Source: Hymenobacter metallilatus
GTDB taxonomy: Bacteria > Bacteroidota > Bacteroidia > Cytophagales > Hymenobacteraceae
Assembly: GCF_003944705.1 (NCBI RefSeq)
Contig: NZ_RWIS01000007.1
Location: 186,001 to 250,000 of the forward strand
DNA: 64,000 nucleotides
Reading direction: 5' to 3'
This document shows positions 1 through 8,483 of the stretch, piece after piece (within the stretch, counting starts at the first letter, position 1; every line of letters begins with the position of its first letter). The position numbers were made by a program, and so were the translations under genes. Below the pieces are notes generated by a model. That model did no database searches. It was given only the letters and a program-made list of their open reading frames with translations, and was not told where the DNA came from.

Positions 1-796
1 CCTGGTCTGCGACTTCACGCCCTTCTACTTCCAGGGGGCGCGGGTGCAGTTTTTTCCCACCAAAAACTTCAAAACCGAGCTGTGGGTGATGAACGGCTGG
101 CAGACGTACAACACGTTCAACCGCCGCCCCGCCTTCGGCAACTCCAACTACTACCGCCCCTCCGAGAACCTCCAGCTGGTAGCCAACTTCTACTACGGCA
201 ACGACTCGCGGCCCGGCCTCGACTCTACGGCCGTGGGCATTGCCAGCTACCCCAAAGTCAACCGCTTCCACCACGACAACAGCATCGTGGCCCGTTACTA
301 CCACAAGCCCAAAAACCAGCTGCGCGGCATCACGCAGGCGGCGTTCAGCCTGAACACGCACTACGGCTTCCAGAGCGGCGACGGGCTGAAGGCTGCTGAC
401 AACTACATGTTCGGCAGCTCGCTGGCCAACCGTTTGTGGTTCGCCAAGAACAAGGCCGCCTTTACGCTGCGGGCCGGTTTCGTGAAAAACCCTTCGCGCT
501 ACCTCAGCTTCTCGCCGGCCGTGGTGGGCGGCAACGGCTCCAACGCCTTCCTCGATACGCCCGCCAGCAAGCTCACGGCCAAGGAAATTACCGGCACCTT
601 CGACCTGATGCCCTCCGACTTCGTGACCTTTCGCCTGGAGTACCTGCACCGCTCAGCCAACGTGCCCTACTTCGCCGGCCGTGGCGGCACCACCTCGCCC
701 TCCGGCTACATCGACCAGCCCATTCCCGCCAACTGGCAGCCCGACCTGCGCAAAACCGAAAACCGCATTATCGGCTCGGTGAACTTCCGGCTGTAG
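1..796 (+). CDS. OmpL-like beta-barrel porin, C-terminal part (5' end outside window)
   Basis: The reading frame is open from the first bases of the window to a TAG at 794-796, so this is the last ~264 residues of a longer gene. The translation alternates aromatic and polar residues with many Asn, Tyr and Gly and short periodic turns, as in outer-membrane beta-barrels. The phrase NGWQTYNTFN is matched by NGWQTIRDRN in the next gene, so the two are paralogues of the putative beta-barrel porin-2 (OmpL-like) family. A GTG at 44 is an internal codon, not the start. The neighbouring porin, Kup and KdpD genes suggest a role in outer-membrane passage of ions. Substrate is unknown. Confidence 0.8.
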   Translation, partial: LVCDFTPFYFQGARVQFFPTKNFKTELWVMNGWQTYNTFNRRPAFGNSNYYRPSENLQLVANFYYGNDSRPGLDSTAVGIASYPKVNRFHHDNSIVARYYHKPKNQLRGITQAAFSLNTHYGFQSGDGLKAADNYMFGSSLANRLWFAKNKAAFTLRAGFVKNPSRYLSFSPAVVGGNGSNAFLDTPASKLTAKEITGTFDLMPSDFVTFRLEYLHRSANVPYFAGRGGTTSPSGYIDQPIPANWQPDLRKTENRIIGSVNFRL

Positions 797-798
797 TA

Positions 799-840
799 CC
801 CAGCCCCACCCCTCTCCTCCGGGAGAGGGGTGGGGCTGGG
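799..840. terminator. 19-bp perfect palindrome between the two porin genes
   Basis: Arms 799-817 and 822-840 are perfectly complementary with a 4-base centre (core CCCCACCCCTCTCC). It begins 3 bases after the stop of the first porin and lies 32 bases before the ATG of the second, so it may terminate or attenuate transcription between them. The same CCCTCTCC motif builds the larger palindrome after kup. Confidence 0.7.
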
Positions 841-872
841 GTTCCGCCTGCTTTCCTGTAGGTTTGCCCGCT

Positions 873-1994
873 ATGAAAATGACCCTATTCTCTGTGCTGG
901 CCTTAGGGGGGCTGCTGAGTGGCGCTCCGGCGCTGGCCCAGCAGGCGGCCCTGCCCGCCGATACGGCCCGCGCCGCTGCTTCTCCGGCCCCCGATACCGA
1001 CCCTAAGCCCGATTTTTTTGGGTACGTGGGCGTGTACTATGGCTATGATTTCAACAACCCCGCTTCACTCACCCGGCCGGGCTTTATCTATTCCGAGAAT
1101 CTGCACAACCAGATTGCCGTGAACATTGCCCTGCTGGGTGCCCGCTACCAGAGCGAGCGGGTGCGGGGCACGTTTGCCATCCAGACGGGCACCTACCCCG
1201 ATGCCAACTACGCCGCCGAGCCCCAGATTTTCAAGAACATCTACGAGGCCTGGGGTGGGGTGAAGCTGGCTCCGAACCTGTGGCTGGACGCCGGCATCTT
1301 TCTCTCGCACATCGGGCTGGAAGGCCCCATTTCCCGCGACGACCTCACGCTTACCCGCTCCATCATGGCCGACAACTCGCCCTACTACGAGGCGGGGGCC
1401 AAGCTCACCTTCGACAACGGCAAGAAGTGGCTGTTCTCGGGGCTGGTGCTCAACGGCTGGCAAACCATCCGCGACCGGAACCAGAACATGGCTCTGGGCA
1501 CGCAGGTGCAGTTTCGGCCCTCCGAGAAGTGGCTGCTTAACTCCAGCACCTTCGTGGGCGAGGGCCGTAATGAGCCCGATTCGGTGGGCCGCCGCCTGCG
1601 CTACTTCCACGACTTCTATGTGACCGGCAACCTGAGCGAGAAGTGGAAGCTGGCCGCCGCCCTCGATGCTGGCTGGGAAGAAAAAGCCCAGGGCCGCGGC
1701 TACAACCACTGGCACGGCGGTGCCCTCATTGTGCGTCGTCGCCTGGGACACAAAACCGGCGTTGTCGGCCGCGCCGAGTACTACCACGACAGAGCCGGGG
1801 TGCTCACCAGCACCGCCGTGGGCGGCCTGCGCACCGGCGGCTACTCCCTGGGCTTCGACTACAACCCCGTCACGAGGGTAATTCTGCGCCTCGAGGGCAA
1901 GCAGTTCCGCGCCCCCGACGCGGTGTTTGTGCAGGACAAACAGTTGCAGCGCACCAACACCGCCCTGACGGGCCTGCTGGGGCTGACGTTTTAG
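873..1994 (+). CDS. OmpL-like outer-membrane beta-barrel porin
   Basis: Predicted porin of 373 residues. The ATG at 873 gives a clean signal peptide (MKMTLFSVLALGG... cleaved after ALAQ, about residue 23); the frame could open at a TTG nine bases earlier but that adds nothing. After an Ala/Pro-rich linker the sequence is a series of amphipathic strands rich in Tyr, Trp, Asn and Gly, and it ends in Leu-Thr-Phe, the terminal aromatic residue typical of outer-membrane barrels. It resembles the putative beta-barrel porin-2 (bbp2) family and the truncated gene before it. It sits just upstream of the potassium transporter gene kup, so a K+ related role is plausible, but the substrate is inferred only from context. 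Confidence 0.82.
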   Translation: MKMTLFSVLALGGLLSGAPALAQQAALPADTARAAASPAPDTDPKPDFFGYVGVYYGYDFNNPASLTRPGFIYSENLHNQIAVNIALLGARYQSERVRGTFAIQTGTYPDANYAAEPQIFKNIYEAWGGVKLAPNLWLDAGIFLSHIGLEGPISRDDLTLTRSIMADNSPYYEAGAKLTFDNGKKWLFSGLVLNGWQTIRDRNQNMALGTQVQFRPSEKWLLNSSTFVGEGRNEPDSVGRRLRYFHDFYVTGNLSEKWKLAAALDAGWEEKAQGRGYNHWHGGALIVRRRLGHKTGVVGRAEYYHDRAGVLTSTAVGGLRTGGYSLGFDYNPVTRVILRLEGKQFRAPDAVFVQDKQLQRTNTALTGLLGLTF

Positions 1995-2018
1995 GAGGCC
2001 AGATGATTGAATACGCCT

Positions 2019-2113
2019 GTCATCCTGAGCTTGCGCAAGACCTTATCACGCCGGAATGGCATAATTGAGTAGTAATCTAGACGTGACAAGGGCCTTCGCA
2101 AGCTCAGAATGAC
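2019..2113. repeat. Family A palindrome, copy A1
   Basis: The left arm begins GTCATCCTGAGC then TTGCGCAAGACCTTATCACG; the right arm is ACGTGACAAGGGCCTTCGCA followed by AGCTCAGAATGAC. The arms are imperfectly complementary around a ~30-base loop. It lies between the second porin and kup, ending 45 bases before the kup ATG. No coding frame spans it. Confidence 0.8.
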
Positions 2114-2158
2114 AAACATACATAACCGTATCCCTTCTTTTTCCGCATTCTTCATCGC

Positions 2159-4096
2159 ATGTCAATTTCCTCTCCTCTGAGCCGCGCTACGCCCGCCGGT
2201 GTGCTCGTGGCCCTGGGCATCGTGTACGGCGACATTGGCACCTCGCCGCTGTACACGGTGCGGGGCGTATTCGCCGGCCGGCCCGTGACGGAGGACGTGG
2301 TGCTGGGCACCATTTCCTGCATTATCTGGACGCTCACGCTGCTTACCACCGTGAAGTACGTGCTAATTGCGCTACGGGCCGACAACCACGGCGAGGGGGG
2401 CATTCTGGCGTTGTATGCCCGGCTGCGGCGGTTGCCGGTTCGCTGGCTTTACGTGGTGGCCATTGTGGGGGCGGCGGCGCTGCTGGCCGACGGCATCATC
2501 ACGCCGCCCATTTCGGTGGCCTCGGCCATTGAGGGGCTGCGCATGGTCTGGCCCGGCATCAATACGGTGCCCATCGTCATTGGCATTTTGGTGGTGCTGT
2601 TCGCGTTCCAGCAGTTCGGCACCCAGGTCATCGGCAAGCTGTTCGGGCCGGTGATGACGGTGTTTTTCTCGATGCTGGCCGTGTTGGGCGTCTACCATCT
2701 GCGCCAGGACCTGAGCATTCTGCGGGCCTTCAACCCCTACTACGCCGTGCACATGGTGACGCAGGTGCCGGGGGCGTTCTGGCTGCTGGGCTCCATTTTC
2801 CTGTGCAGCACCGGGGCCGAGGCCCTTTACGCCGACATGGGCCACGTCGGCCGCAAGAATATCTACGGCTCCTGGACCTTCGTGAAAATCTGCCTGCTGC
2901 TCAACTATCTGGGGCAGGGGGCCTGGCTGCTCCAGCACCAGGGCGCGGCCCTAGGCGAGCAAAACCTGTTTTTCCTACTGATTCCGCAGTGGGCGCTGCT
3001 GCCGGCCATCGGACTCTGCACGCTGGCTACCATCATTGCCTCCCAGGCCCTTATCTCGGGCTCATTCACGCTGGTTATCGAGGCTCTGCGCCTGCACTTC
3101 TGGCCCAAGGTGCGCGTCGATTACCCCACCGAGCTGCGCGGGCAGGCCTACGTGCCCTCGCTCAACTGGCTGCTGTGCGCGGGCTGCGTGGGCGTGGTGC
3201 TCTACTTCCGCGAATCGGGCAACATGGAAGCCGCCTTCGGCCTGGCCGTGACGGTGACCATGCTGATGACCACCGCTCTGCTGGCCTTTTACCTGCGTAT
3301 GCGCCGCATCAACCCGCTCTGGATTGTGCTGCTGATTGGGACTTACGTGCTCATCGAGGGCTCGTATCTGGTGGCGAACCTGGCCAAATTCACTCATGGC
3401 GGCTGGCTGTCGGTGCTGCTGGGCGCTATTATTCTGCTGGTGATGCTGAGCTGGATTGGCGGGCAGCGCATCCGCAACGACCTCACCGAATTCACGCCCC
3501 TGGCCGACTACCTGCCGCTGCTTCAGGAGCTGAGCAACGACCAGTCGGTGCCCAAGTACGCTACGCACCTGGTGTACCTCACCAAGTCGGAAGACGCCCG
3601 GCAGGTGGAAAACGGCATCATCCACAGCATCTTCAAGAAGCGACCCAAGCGGGCCGACGTGTACTACCTCATCCATGTGCACACCACCGATGACCCGTAC
3701 ACCCGCCGCTACCACGTCACGCACGTACTGCCCAACGAGCTGGTGCGCATCGATTTCTACCTGGGCTTCCGCGTCGACCACGCCCTCAACTACATGTTCC
3801 GGCAGGTAGTCACGGAGCTGGTGCAGAACAAGGAAGTAGACATTACGAGCCGCTACGAGAGCCTGCGCGGCCAGGAAATGGCCGGCGACTTCCAGTTCGT
3901 CATCCTCAACAAAACTCTGCCCTACGAATACCTGCTGCGCGGCTGGCAGCGGCTGGCCCTGCGCCTGCACGCCTGGCTGAAACGCCTGGGAGCCTCCGAA
4001 ACTGAAAGCTTCGGCCTCGACAACAGCTCCTTCGTGGTCGAAAACGTGCCCTTGCAGATGCCGCCCCGGCCGGAGCTGCACTTGCAGCGGGAGTAA
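2159..4096 (+). CDS. kup: KUP-family potassium uptake transporter
   Basis: Low-affinity K+ uptake protein of the KUP/HAK/KT family, probably a K+/H+ symporter in the inner membrane. The N-terminus carries the family signature GIVYGDIGTSPLYT (about residues 19-32). About twelve hydrophobic segments follow to around residue 440, then a hydrophilic cytoplasmic C-terminal domain of ~200 residues. Length (645) is normal for the family. ATG 2159 starts just before the conserved N-terminal segment. It lies between porins and the KdpD-like sensor, forming a potassium-handling cluster. Downstream it is separated from the sensor gene by a 150-base palindrome. Confidence 0.95.
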   Translation: MSISSPLSRATPAGVLVALGIVYGDIGTSPLYTVRGVFAGRPVTEDVVLGTISCIIWTLTLLTTVKYVLIALRADNHGEGGILALYARLRRLPVRWLYVVAIVGAAALLADGIITPPISVASAIEGLRMVWPGINTVPIVIGILVVLFAFQQFGTQVIGKLFGPVMTVFFSMLAVLGVYHLRQDLSILRAFNPYYAVHMVTQVPGAFWLLGSIFLCSTGAEALYADMGHVGRKNIYGSWTFVKICLLLNYLGQGAWLLQHQGAALGEQNLFFLLIPQWALLPAIGLCTLATIIASQALISGSFTLVIEALRLHFWPKVRVDYPTELRGQAYVPSLNWLLCAGCVGVVLYFRESGNMEAAFGLAVTVTMLMTTALLAFYLRMRRINPLWIVLLIGTYVLIEGSYLVANLAKFTHGGWLSVLLGAIILLVMLSWIGGQRIRNDLTEFTPLADYLPLLQELSNDQSVPKYATHLVYLTKSEDARQVENGIIHSIFKKRPKRADVYYLIHVHTTDDPYTRRYHVTHVLPNELVRIDFYLGFRVDHALNYMFRQVVTELVQNKEVDITSRYESLRGQEMAGDFQFVILNKTLPYEYLLRGWQRLALRLHAWLKRLGASETESFGLDNSSFVVENVPLQMPPRPELHLQRE

Positions 4097-4248
4097 CCTC
4101 ACCCCCTAGCCCCCTCTCCTTGGGGAGAGGGGGAACTAGCTTCTAGTTTCTAATCCTAAACTACCTAGTCCCCGCTTCAGACTTCTAGCACTAAAAAGCT
4201 AAAAGCTAGTTCCCCCTCTCCCCAAGGAGAGGGGGCTAGGGGGTGAGG
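4097..4248. repeat. Large double palindrome between kup and kdpD-like gene
   Basis: Left arm starts immediately after the kup stop (CCTCACCCCCTAGCCCCCTC) and the right arm ends GAGGGGGCTAGGGGGTGAGG, 8 bases before the next ATG. Each arm also folds on itself (CCCCCTCTCC / GGAGAGGGGG), so either two hairpins or one long stem could form. The AT-richer centre (about 4135-4205) contains repeated CTAGTT/CTAG words. It could terminate kup transcription or control read-through into the sensor gene. Confidence 0.8.
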
Positions 4249-4256
4249 TCCACGAT

Positions 4257-5420
4257 ATGAGTGACGACCAAGAGCGTGACCAGTCGGCCGAGCGGTTTCT
4301 GCAACTGGTGCAGGAGCGGCGGCGGGGCCGGCTGAAGGTGTATCTGGGGCTGGCGGCCGGCGTGGGCAAAACCTACCGCCTGTTGCAGGAAGCCCACGAG
4401 CTGCGGGCCCACGGCGTGGATGTGGTGCTGGGCTACATTGAAACCCACGGCCGCCCCGGCACCGTGGCCGAGCTGCGCGACCTGCCCACGGTGCCGCGCA
4501 AGCACATCTTCTACAAGGGCCGGATGCTGGAGGAAATGGACGTGCAGGGCATTCTGCAACGCCGGCCCTCGGTGGTGGTGGTCGATGAGCTGGCTCACAC
4601 CAACGTGCCCGGCTCCGGAAACGAGAAACGCTGGCAGGACGTGGAGCAGTTGGTGCGGGCCGGCATTTCGGTGCTCACGGCCGTGAACATCCAGCACCTG
4701 GAAAGCCTCCACGACCAGGTGCTGCGCATCACGGGCACCGACGTAACGGAGCGCGTGCCCGACCAGGTGCTCAAGCAGGCCGACGAGGTGGTAAACGTGG
4801 ACCTGACGGTGGGCGAGCTGCGCGGGCGCCTGGAGGAAGGCAAGATTTACGACGCGGCCAAGGTGCCCACGGCGTTGCAGAACTTCTTTCAGGCCGAAAA
4901 CCTGTTGCAGCTGCGCCAGCTGGCCGTGCGCGAAACTGCCAACCTCATCAGCCGCCAGATTGAAACCGACGGGGGCGGGGCCGCGCCCGTGGCCCCCGAG
5001 CGCCGCAACCAGGACCGCCTGCTGGCCTGCATCAACGCCAACGCCCCGGCCGCCAGGGAAATCATCCGCAAAACCTCACGCCTCGCCGACCGCCTCTCGG
5101 CCGCCGGCTGGTACGTGCTTTATGTGCAAACGCCCCGCGAATCGGTCGACCGTATCAACTTGGCCACTCAGCGCCATCTGCTCAACAACCTGCAGCTCAC
5201 TACCGAGCTGGGCGGCCAGATTTTGCGCGTAAAAGCCGACGACGCCGTGCCCGAAATCCTGCGCATCGCCCAGGAAAAGAACGTGACGCTGCTCATCTGC
5301 GGCGTAACGGGCGAGAAAAGCTGGTGGGAGCGGCTGCTGCGCCGGGGCGTCACGCGCCGCCTCATCCGCGCCGTAGCCCGCTCCCCGCTGGATGTGGACG
5401 TGTTTCTAGTGAGTTACTGA
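4257..5420 (+). CDS. kdpD: Stand-alone KdpD sensor domain plus UspA-like domain (no kinase)
   Basis: Corresponds to the cytoplasmic N-terminal half of KdpD, the K+/turgor sensor. A Walker A-like AAGVGKT is at residues 33-39 and the DELAHTN box at 110-116; the conserved NIQHLESL follows. From about residue 250 a universal-stress-protein-like domain continues to the end. The protein stops at 387 residues: the four transmembrane helices and histidine-kinase domain of classical KdpD are absent. The next gene is a membrane histidine kinase, so the two may form a split sensor. Split KdpD proteins are known in Bacteroidota. No kdpFABC or kdpE is visible, though they could lie left of the window. Confidence 0.9.
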   Translation: MSDDQERDQSAERFLQLVQERRRGRLKVYLGLAAGVGKTYRLLQEAHELRAHGVDVVLGYIETHGRPGTVAELRDLPTVPRKHIFYKGRMLEEMDVQGILQRRPSVVVVDELAHTNVPGSGNEKRWQDVEQLVRAGISVLTAVNIQHLESLHDQVLRITGTDVTERVPDQVLKQADEVVNVDLTVGELRGRLEEGKIYDAAKVPTALQNFFQAENLLQLRQLAVRETANLISRQIETDGGGAAPVAPERRNQDRLLACINANAPAAREIIRKTSRLADRLSAAGWYVLYVQTPRESVDRINLATQRHLLNNLQLTTELGGQILRVKADDAVPEILRIAQEKNVTLLICGVTGEKSWWERLLRRGVTRRLIRAVARSPLDVDVFLVSY

Positions 5421-5442
5421 TGTAGTTAGAGTCCGGTAAGCT

Positions 5443-5589
5443 GTCATGCTGAGCTTGTCGAAGCATCTCTACCTCTGGCTAATCAACCAGCGTTGCACCG
5501 ATATCCGCTCCATAGCCCAGGATTTAAACCCTGGGCTACTGAACCGCCCAAACGAAGCGGTAGAGATGCTTCGACAAGCTCAGCATGAC
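5443..5589. repeat. Family A palindrome, copy A2 (GAGCTTGTCGAAGC subtype, with nested hairpin)
   Basis: Left arm GTCATGCTGAGCTTGTCGAA then GCATCTCTACC; right arm GGTAGAGATGC then TTCGACAAGCTCAGCATGAC, perfectly complementary over about 31 bases. The loop contains a second perfect hairpin, TAGCCCAGG ... CCTGGGCTA, at about 5513-5538. It lies between the KdpD-like and histidine kinase genes and ends 26 bases before the kinase ATG. Confidence 0.88.
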
Positions 5590-5615
5590 GGTCAAGTAGA
5601 ACAATTACCCCGCCC

Positions 5616-7403
5616 ATGAACCTCAAAACCAAAATCACCCTGGCCTTTGTCACCATGCTGCTGCTGCTGCTGGGGGTGAGTGCCTTCACGTTGTACTCGC
5701 TTAACCGCCTCGACCGCACGGCGCGCAACGTGGTCAAGGACAATCTATACTCCATTGAGCTGGGCCAGCAAATGCTGCGCGCCCTCGACCAGCTGCAGCT
5801 GCGGGAAGCTCCATTGGATGAAGCTTCCAAGAAACGCTTCGAGCAGCTGTTGACGCGGGAGGCGGGCAACATCACGGAACCTGGTGAGCAGCAGGTAGTA
5901 GACTCCTTGGTTGACCGGGTAGGTGAGCTGAACCGGTATCTGGCTTCCGATACGACTTCGCCGCAAATATGGCAAAGCCAGATGCAGAAGTTCCGGGGGC
6001 TGACCTACCGCATGATTGACCTAAACACCCAGGCCCTCAGCCGCAAAAACGAAGCCGCTAACCGCACCGCCACCCAGCAGCAGCGCTATGTGCTGGCGCT
6101 ACTAACCTTTGCCCTGCTCACCTCCCTGCTGTTTGTGCTGAGCGTGCCCGAGGCGGCCGTCAGCGGCCTGCGCAAGCTCACGGCCAGCATCGAAAACGCC
6201 ACCAACCAGGACTATTCGGCCTCCATTCCGGTGGAAAGCCACGACGAGTTTGGTACGGTGGCGCGGGCCTTCAACCGCATGCTGGTGCAGCTCCAGGACT
6301 ACCGCACCTCCACGCTGGCCCAGCTGATGGCCGAGCGCAACCGCGTGGCCAGCATCGTGAACAACTTAGATGAAGGCCTGCTGCTGGTGGATGAGAACCG
6401 CCGGGTGCTGCTGGTGAACCCCGTGGCGGCCAACCTGCTGGCCCTGCCCGCCGCCGAGCTGCTAGGCTGCCCCGCCGACGAGGTGGCCCGCCAGAACGAC
6501 CTGTTCCGGGAACTGCTGCGCCACCTCGATACACCCGCCGCCCAGCGCCCCCAGGAGGCGGGGCCGGTGCTCACGCTGGCCCAGAACGGTGAGGAAGTGT
6601 ACTACCGCGTAGCCGTTAACGACGTTATCAGCTTCAACGAGGCCCTGGACAAGATGGAGTTTGTGGGTTCCATTCTTACGCTGCACAACGTGTCGGAATA
6701 CAAGAAGCTGGACCAGGCCAAGTCGAACTTCCTGGCTACGGTGTCGCACGAGTTGAAAACGCCGCTTTCCAGCATCAATTTTAGCCTCAAGCTGCTGCAA
6801 AACGGCAAAGTGGGCACCGTGAACGAGGAGCAGCAGCGGATTCTGGCCACCATCAAGCAGGAAAATCAGCGGCTGCTTAAGCTGGTGGGCGAGCTGATTG
6901 ACGTGTCCCGGTTGGAATCGGGCAACATTCAGCTCAACTTCCAGCCCACCCAGGTGCGCGACATCGTGCAGTTTGCCGCCGACACCATTCAGCTCCAGCT
7001 CCAGCCCAAGCAGCTCACCCTCGATATTCAGGTGCCCACGGAGCTGCCCCCGGTACGTGCCGACATCGAGAAAACCACCTGGGTGCTGCTGAACCTGCTG
7101 GCCAACGGCATCCGCTACTCGCCCGAGCAGGGGCAGCTGCACATTCGGGCGGCGCTGGCGGCGGGCGGGCAGCAGGTGGAGGTGCTGGTGCAGGACCACG
7201 GCCCCGGCATCGCGCCCCAGTACCAGGAAAAAATCTTCCAGCGCTTCGTCCAGATTCCCGACAAGAGCGGCTACCGGGGCGGCTCGGGCCTGGGCCTGAG
7301 CATTGCCCGCGAGTTCATCGGGAGCCAGGGCGGGCAGCTGTGGGTGGAAAGCGAGCTGGGCAGCGGCAGCACCTTCCGCTTCACGCTGCCGGTGGCGGGC
7401 TGA
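5616..7403 (+). CDS. Membrane sensor histidine kinase (HAMP-PAS-HisKA-HATPase)
   Basis: Sensor kinase of 595 residues. Transmembrane helix 1 is at about residues 7-27 and helix 2 at about 158-178, enclosing a ~130-residue periplasmic sensor region. HAMP (about 180-225) and a PAS-like domain (about 240-360) follow. The H-box has His378 in VSHELKTPL, the N-box Asn493 in NLLANGIRYS, then DHGPGI and GLGLSIA glycine boxes. No receiver domain is attached and no response regulator is adjacent. Its position right after the stand-alone KdpD sensor domain suggests it supplies the kinase half of a K+ sensing system, which is inference. Confidence 0.9.
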   Translation: MNLKTKITLAFVTMLLLLLGVSAFTLYSLNRLDRTARNVVKDNLYSIELGQQMLRALDQLQLREAPLDEASKKRFEQLLTREAGNITEPGEQQVVDSLVDRVGELNRYLASDTTSPQIWQSQMQKFRGLTYRMIDLNTQALSRKNEAANRTATQQQRYVLALLTFALLTSLLFVLSVPEAAVSGLRKLTASIENATNQDYSASIPVESHDEFGTVARAFNRMLVQLQDYRTSTLAQLMAERNRVASIVNNLDEGLLLVDENRRVLLVNPVAANLLALPAAELLGCPADEVARQNDLFRELLRHLDTPAAQRPQEAGPVLTLAQNGEEVYYRVAVNDVISFNEALDKMEFVGSILTLHNVSEYKKLDQAKSNFLATVSHELKTPLSSINFSLKLLQNGKVGTVNEEQQRILATIKQENQRLLKLVGELIDVSRLESGNIQLNFQPTQVRDIVQFAADTIQLQLQPKQLTLDIQVPTELPPVRADIEKTTWVLLNLLANGIRYSPEQGQLHIRAALAAGGQQVEVLVQDHGPGIAPQYQEKIFQRFVQIPDKSGYRGGSGLGLSIAREFIGSQGGQLWVESELGSGSTFRFTLPVAG

Positions 7404-7560
7404 GGGGCCGGCGCGGGGCCGAAACGCTGGGTCAAATTAAGCTCAACGGCACGCACATAAGATTTTGGGTTTGTCCGGCGACTGGGAGTTGCCTCACGTA
7501 CAGCCACCTACGCCACCCCACTGCTGGGGCGGGTCCTTTTTATCTTACATCTGCTTCGCC

Positions 7561-7959
7561 ATGAAATTTCCCCTGCTTGCCGCAGCCGCGCTGCTCCTGA
7601 CCGCCACCGCCGCCTCCGCCCAGATTTCTCCCTCTGAGCCCCAACGGGGCGGAACGCTCAACCAGACCACCGTGCCGCCGCCCAACCCGGCTAACCCCAC
7701 CACTAACCCCGGCACCCTCGACCAGCGCACCCCCACTACTACCAACCCTACGCAAACCAGTGTGCCCGGTGCCATCGACCAGCGGCCCACTACCACGCCA
7801 ACAATGCGCTCCGGTGATGTGCGCCGCACTACCCCAACGGGCACCCCGCGTGCCCGCACCATAGGTAACGGTACCCGCGTCAGAACGACACCCGGTGCCA
7901 CAGCACCTCCGACTACCACGCCCACTACTACCACGCCGGCGGGTACTACCCGCCCTTAG
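7561..7959 (+). CDS. Small secreted Thr/Pro-rich protein
   Basis: 132 residues from the ATG at 7561; the frame extends upstream but only this start gives a signal peptide (MKFPLLAAAALLL... cleaved after ASAQ). The mature part is low-complexity and rich in Thr, Pro and Arg, with a thrice-repeated motif resembling GTLDQRTP / GAIDQRPT / GTLNQTTV. No enzymatic domain is recognised. It is probably a periplasmic or surface-exposed disordered protein of unknown role. A strong terminator follows within 20 bases. Confidence 0.7.
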   Translation: MKFPLLAAAALLLTATAASAQISPSEPQRGGTLNQTTVPPPNPANPTTNPGTLDQRTPTTTNPTQTSVPGAIDQRPTTTPTMRSGDVRRTTPTGTPRARTIGNGTRVRTTPGATAPPTTTPTTTTPAGTTRP

Positions 7960-7976
7960 TAGACTGCCTGGATGTA

Positions 7977-8018
7977 CGCAAAAAGCCGCTCCGTACTACT
8001 ACGGAGCGGCTTTTTGCG
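7977..8018 (+). terminator. Rho-independent terminator after Thr/Pro-rich protein
   Basis: Perfect stem GCAAAAAGCCGCTCCGTA with a short loop and a T-run on the 3' side; the flanking A-run also makes it usable in reverse for the convergent gene at 8039-8386. Confidence 0.88.
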
Positions 8019-8038
8019 TGTTGGGAAGGATTGGGCGG

Positions 8039-8386
8039 CTAGCGGGCTTCTTCCAACTGCCCACCCGCTTTCAGCAGCAGATCAGAAAGACTGGAAAGAC
8101 CACTTTTTACCTCTTCAGGTGAGGAACGGACAATTTCCGCCGTTTGTGCTCCCAGCATACTCAGGGAGCGGCCTATGGCCTGCCCATTAAGACCCGCTGC
8201 ACCGCTGCTAAGTAAGGATTGCAGGTTGCCTAGTTCGCGGCCGATATCCTGGAGGGCTGGCTCGCCGCTTTGCAGCAGGTGCTGCTGCCAGGTTTCGGTG
8301 TTGTCCATGGCGGCACTAATCGGAATGCCGGTCAGGCCGTTGCTGAGGGAATGGGTAGTGGCGTTGAGCAGATCAGAAAATACCAT
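8039..8386 (-). CDS. Small hypothetical protein, helical
   Basis: 115 residues, no signal peptide and no membrane segment. It looks all-helical with many Leu, Ser, Gln and Gly (GRELGNLQSLLSSGAAGLNG; SSLSDLLLKAGGQLEEAR). No domain is recognised. The frame ends 20 bases before the shared terminator, and codon use resembles its neighbours, supporting a real gene. The function is unknown. Confidence 0.6.
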   Translation of the reverse strand: MVFSDLLNATTHSLSNGLTGIPISAAMDNTETWQQHLLQSGEPALQDIGRELGNLQSLLSSGAAGLNGQAIGRSLSMLGAQTAEIVRSSPEEVKSGLSSLSDLLLKAGGQLEEAR

Positions 8387-8483
8387 TGGTAGGGAAGGGA
8401 ATAGAAGCGTGAAAACAAGCCGCGCGGCCCGTCGGAAGGCTGTACGGGCCGGCTGTGCGCGGGGTTAGTTAGCGGCCCTCTCT

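Noticed and set aside
3062..4102. Long minus-strand frame opposite kup
   Set aside because: Composition (Gln, His, Val runs) is the usual antisense image of GC-rich coding DNA; kup is certain.
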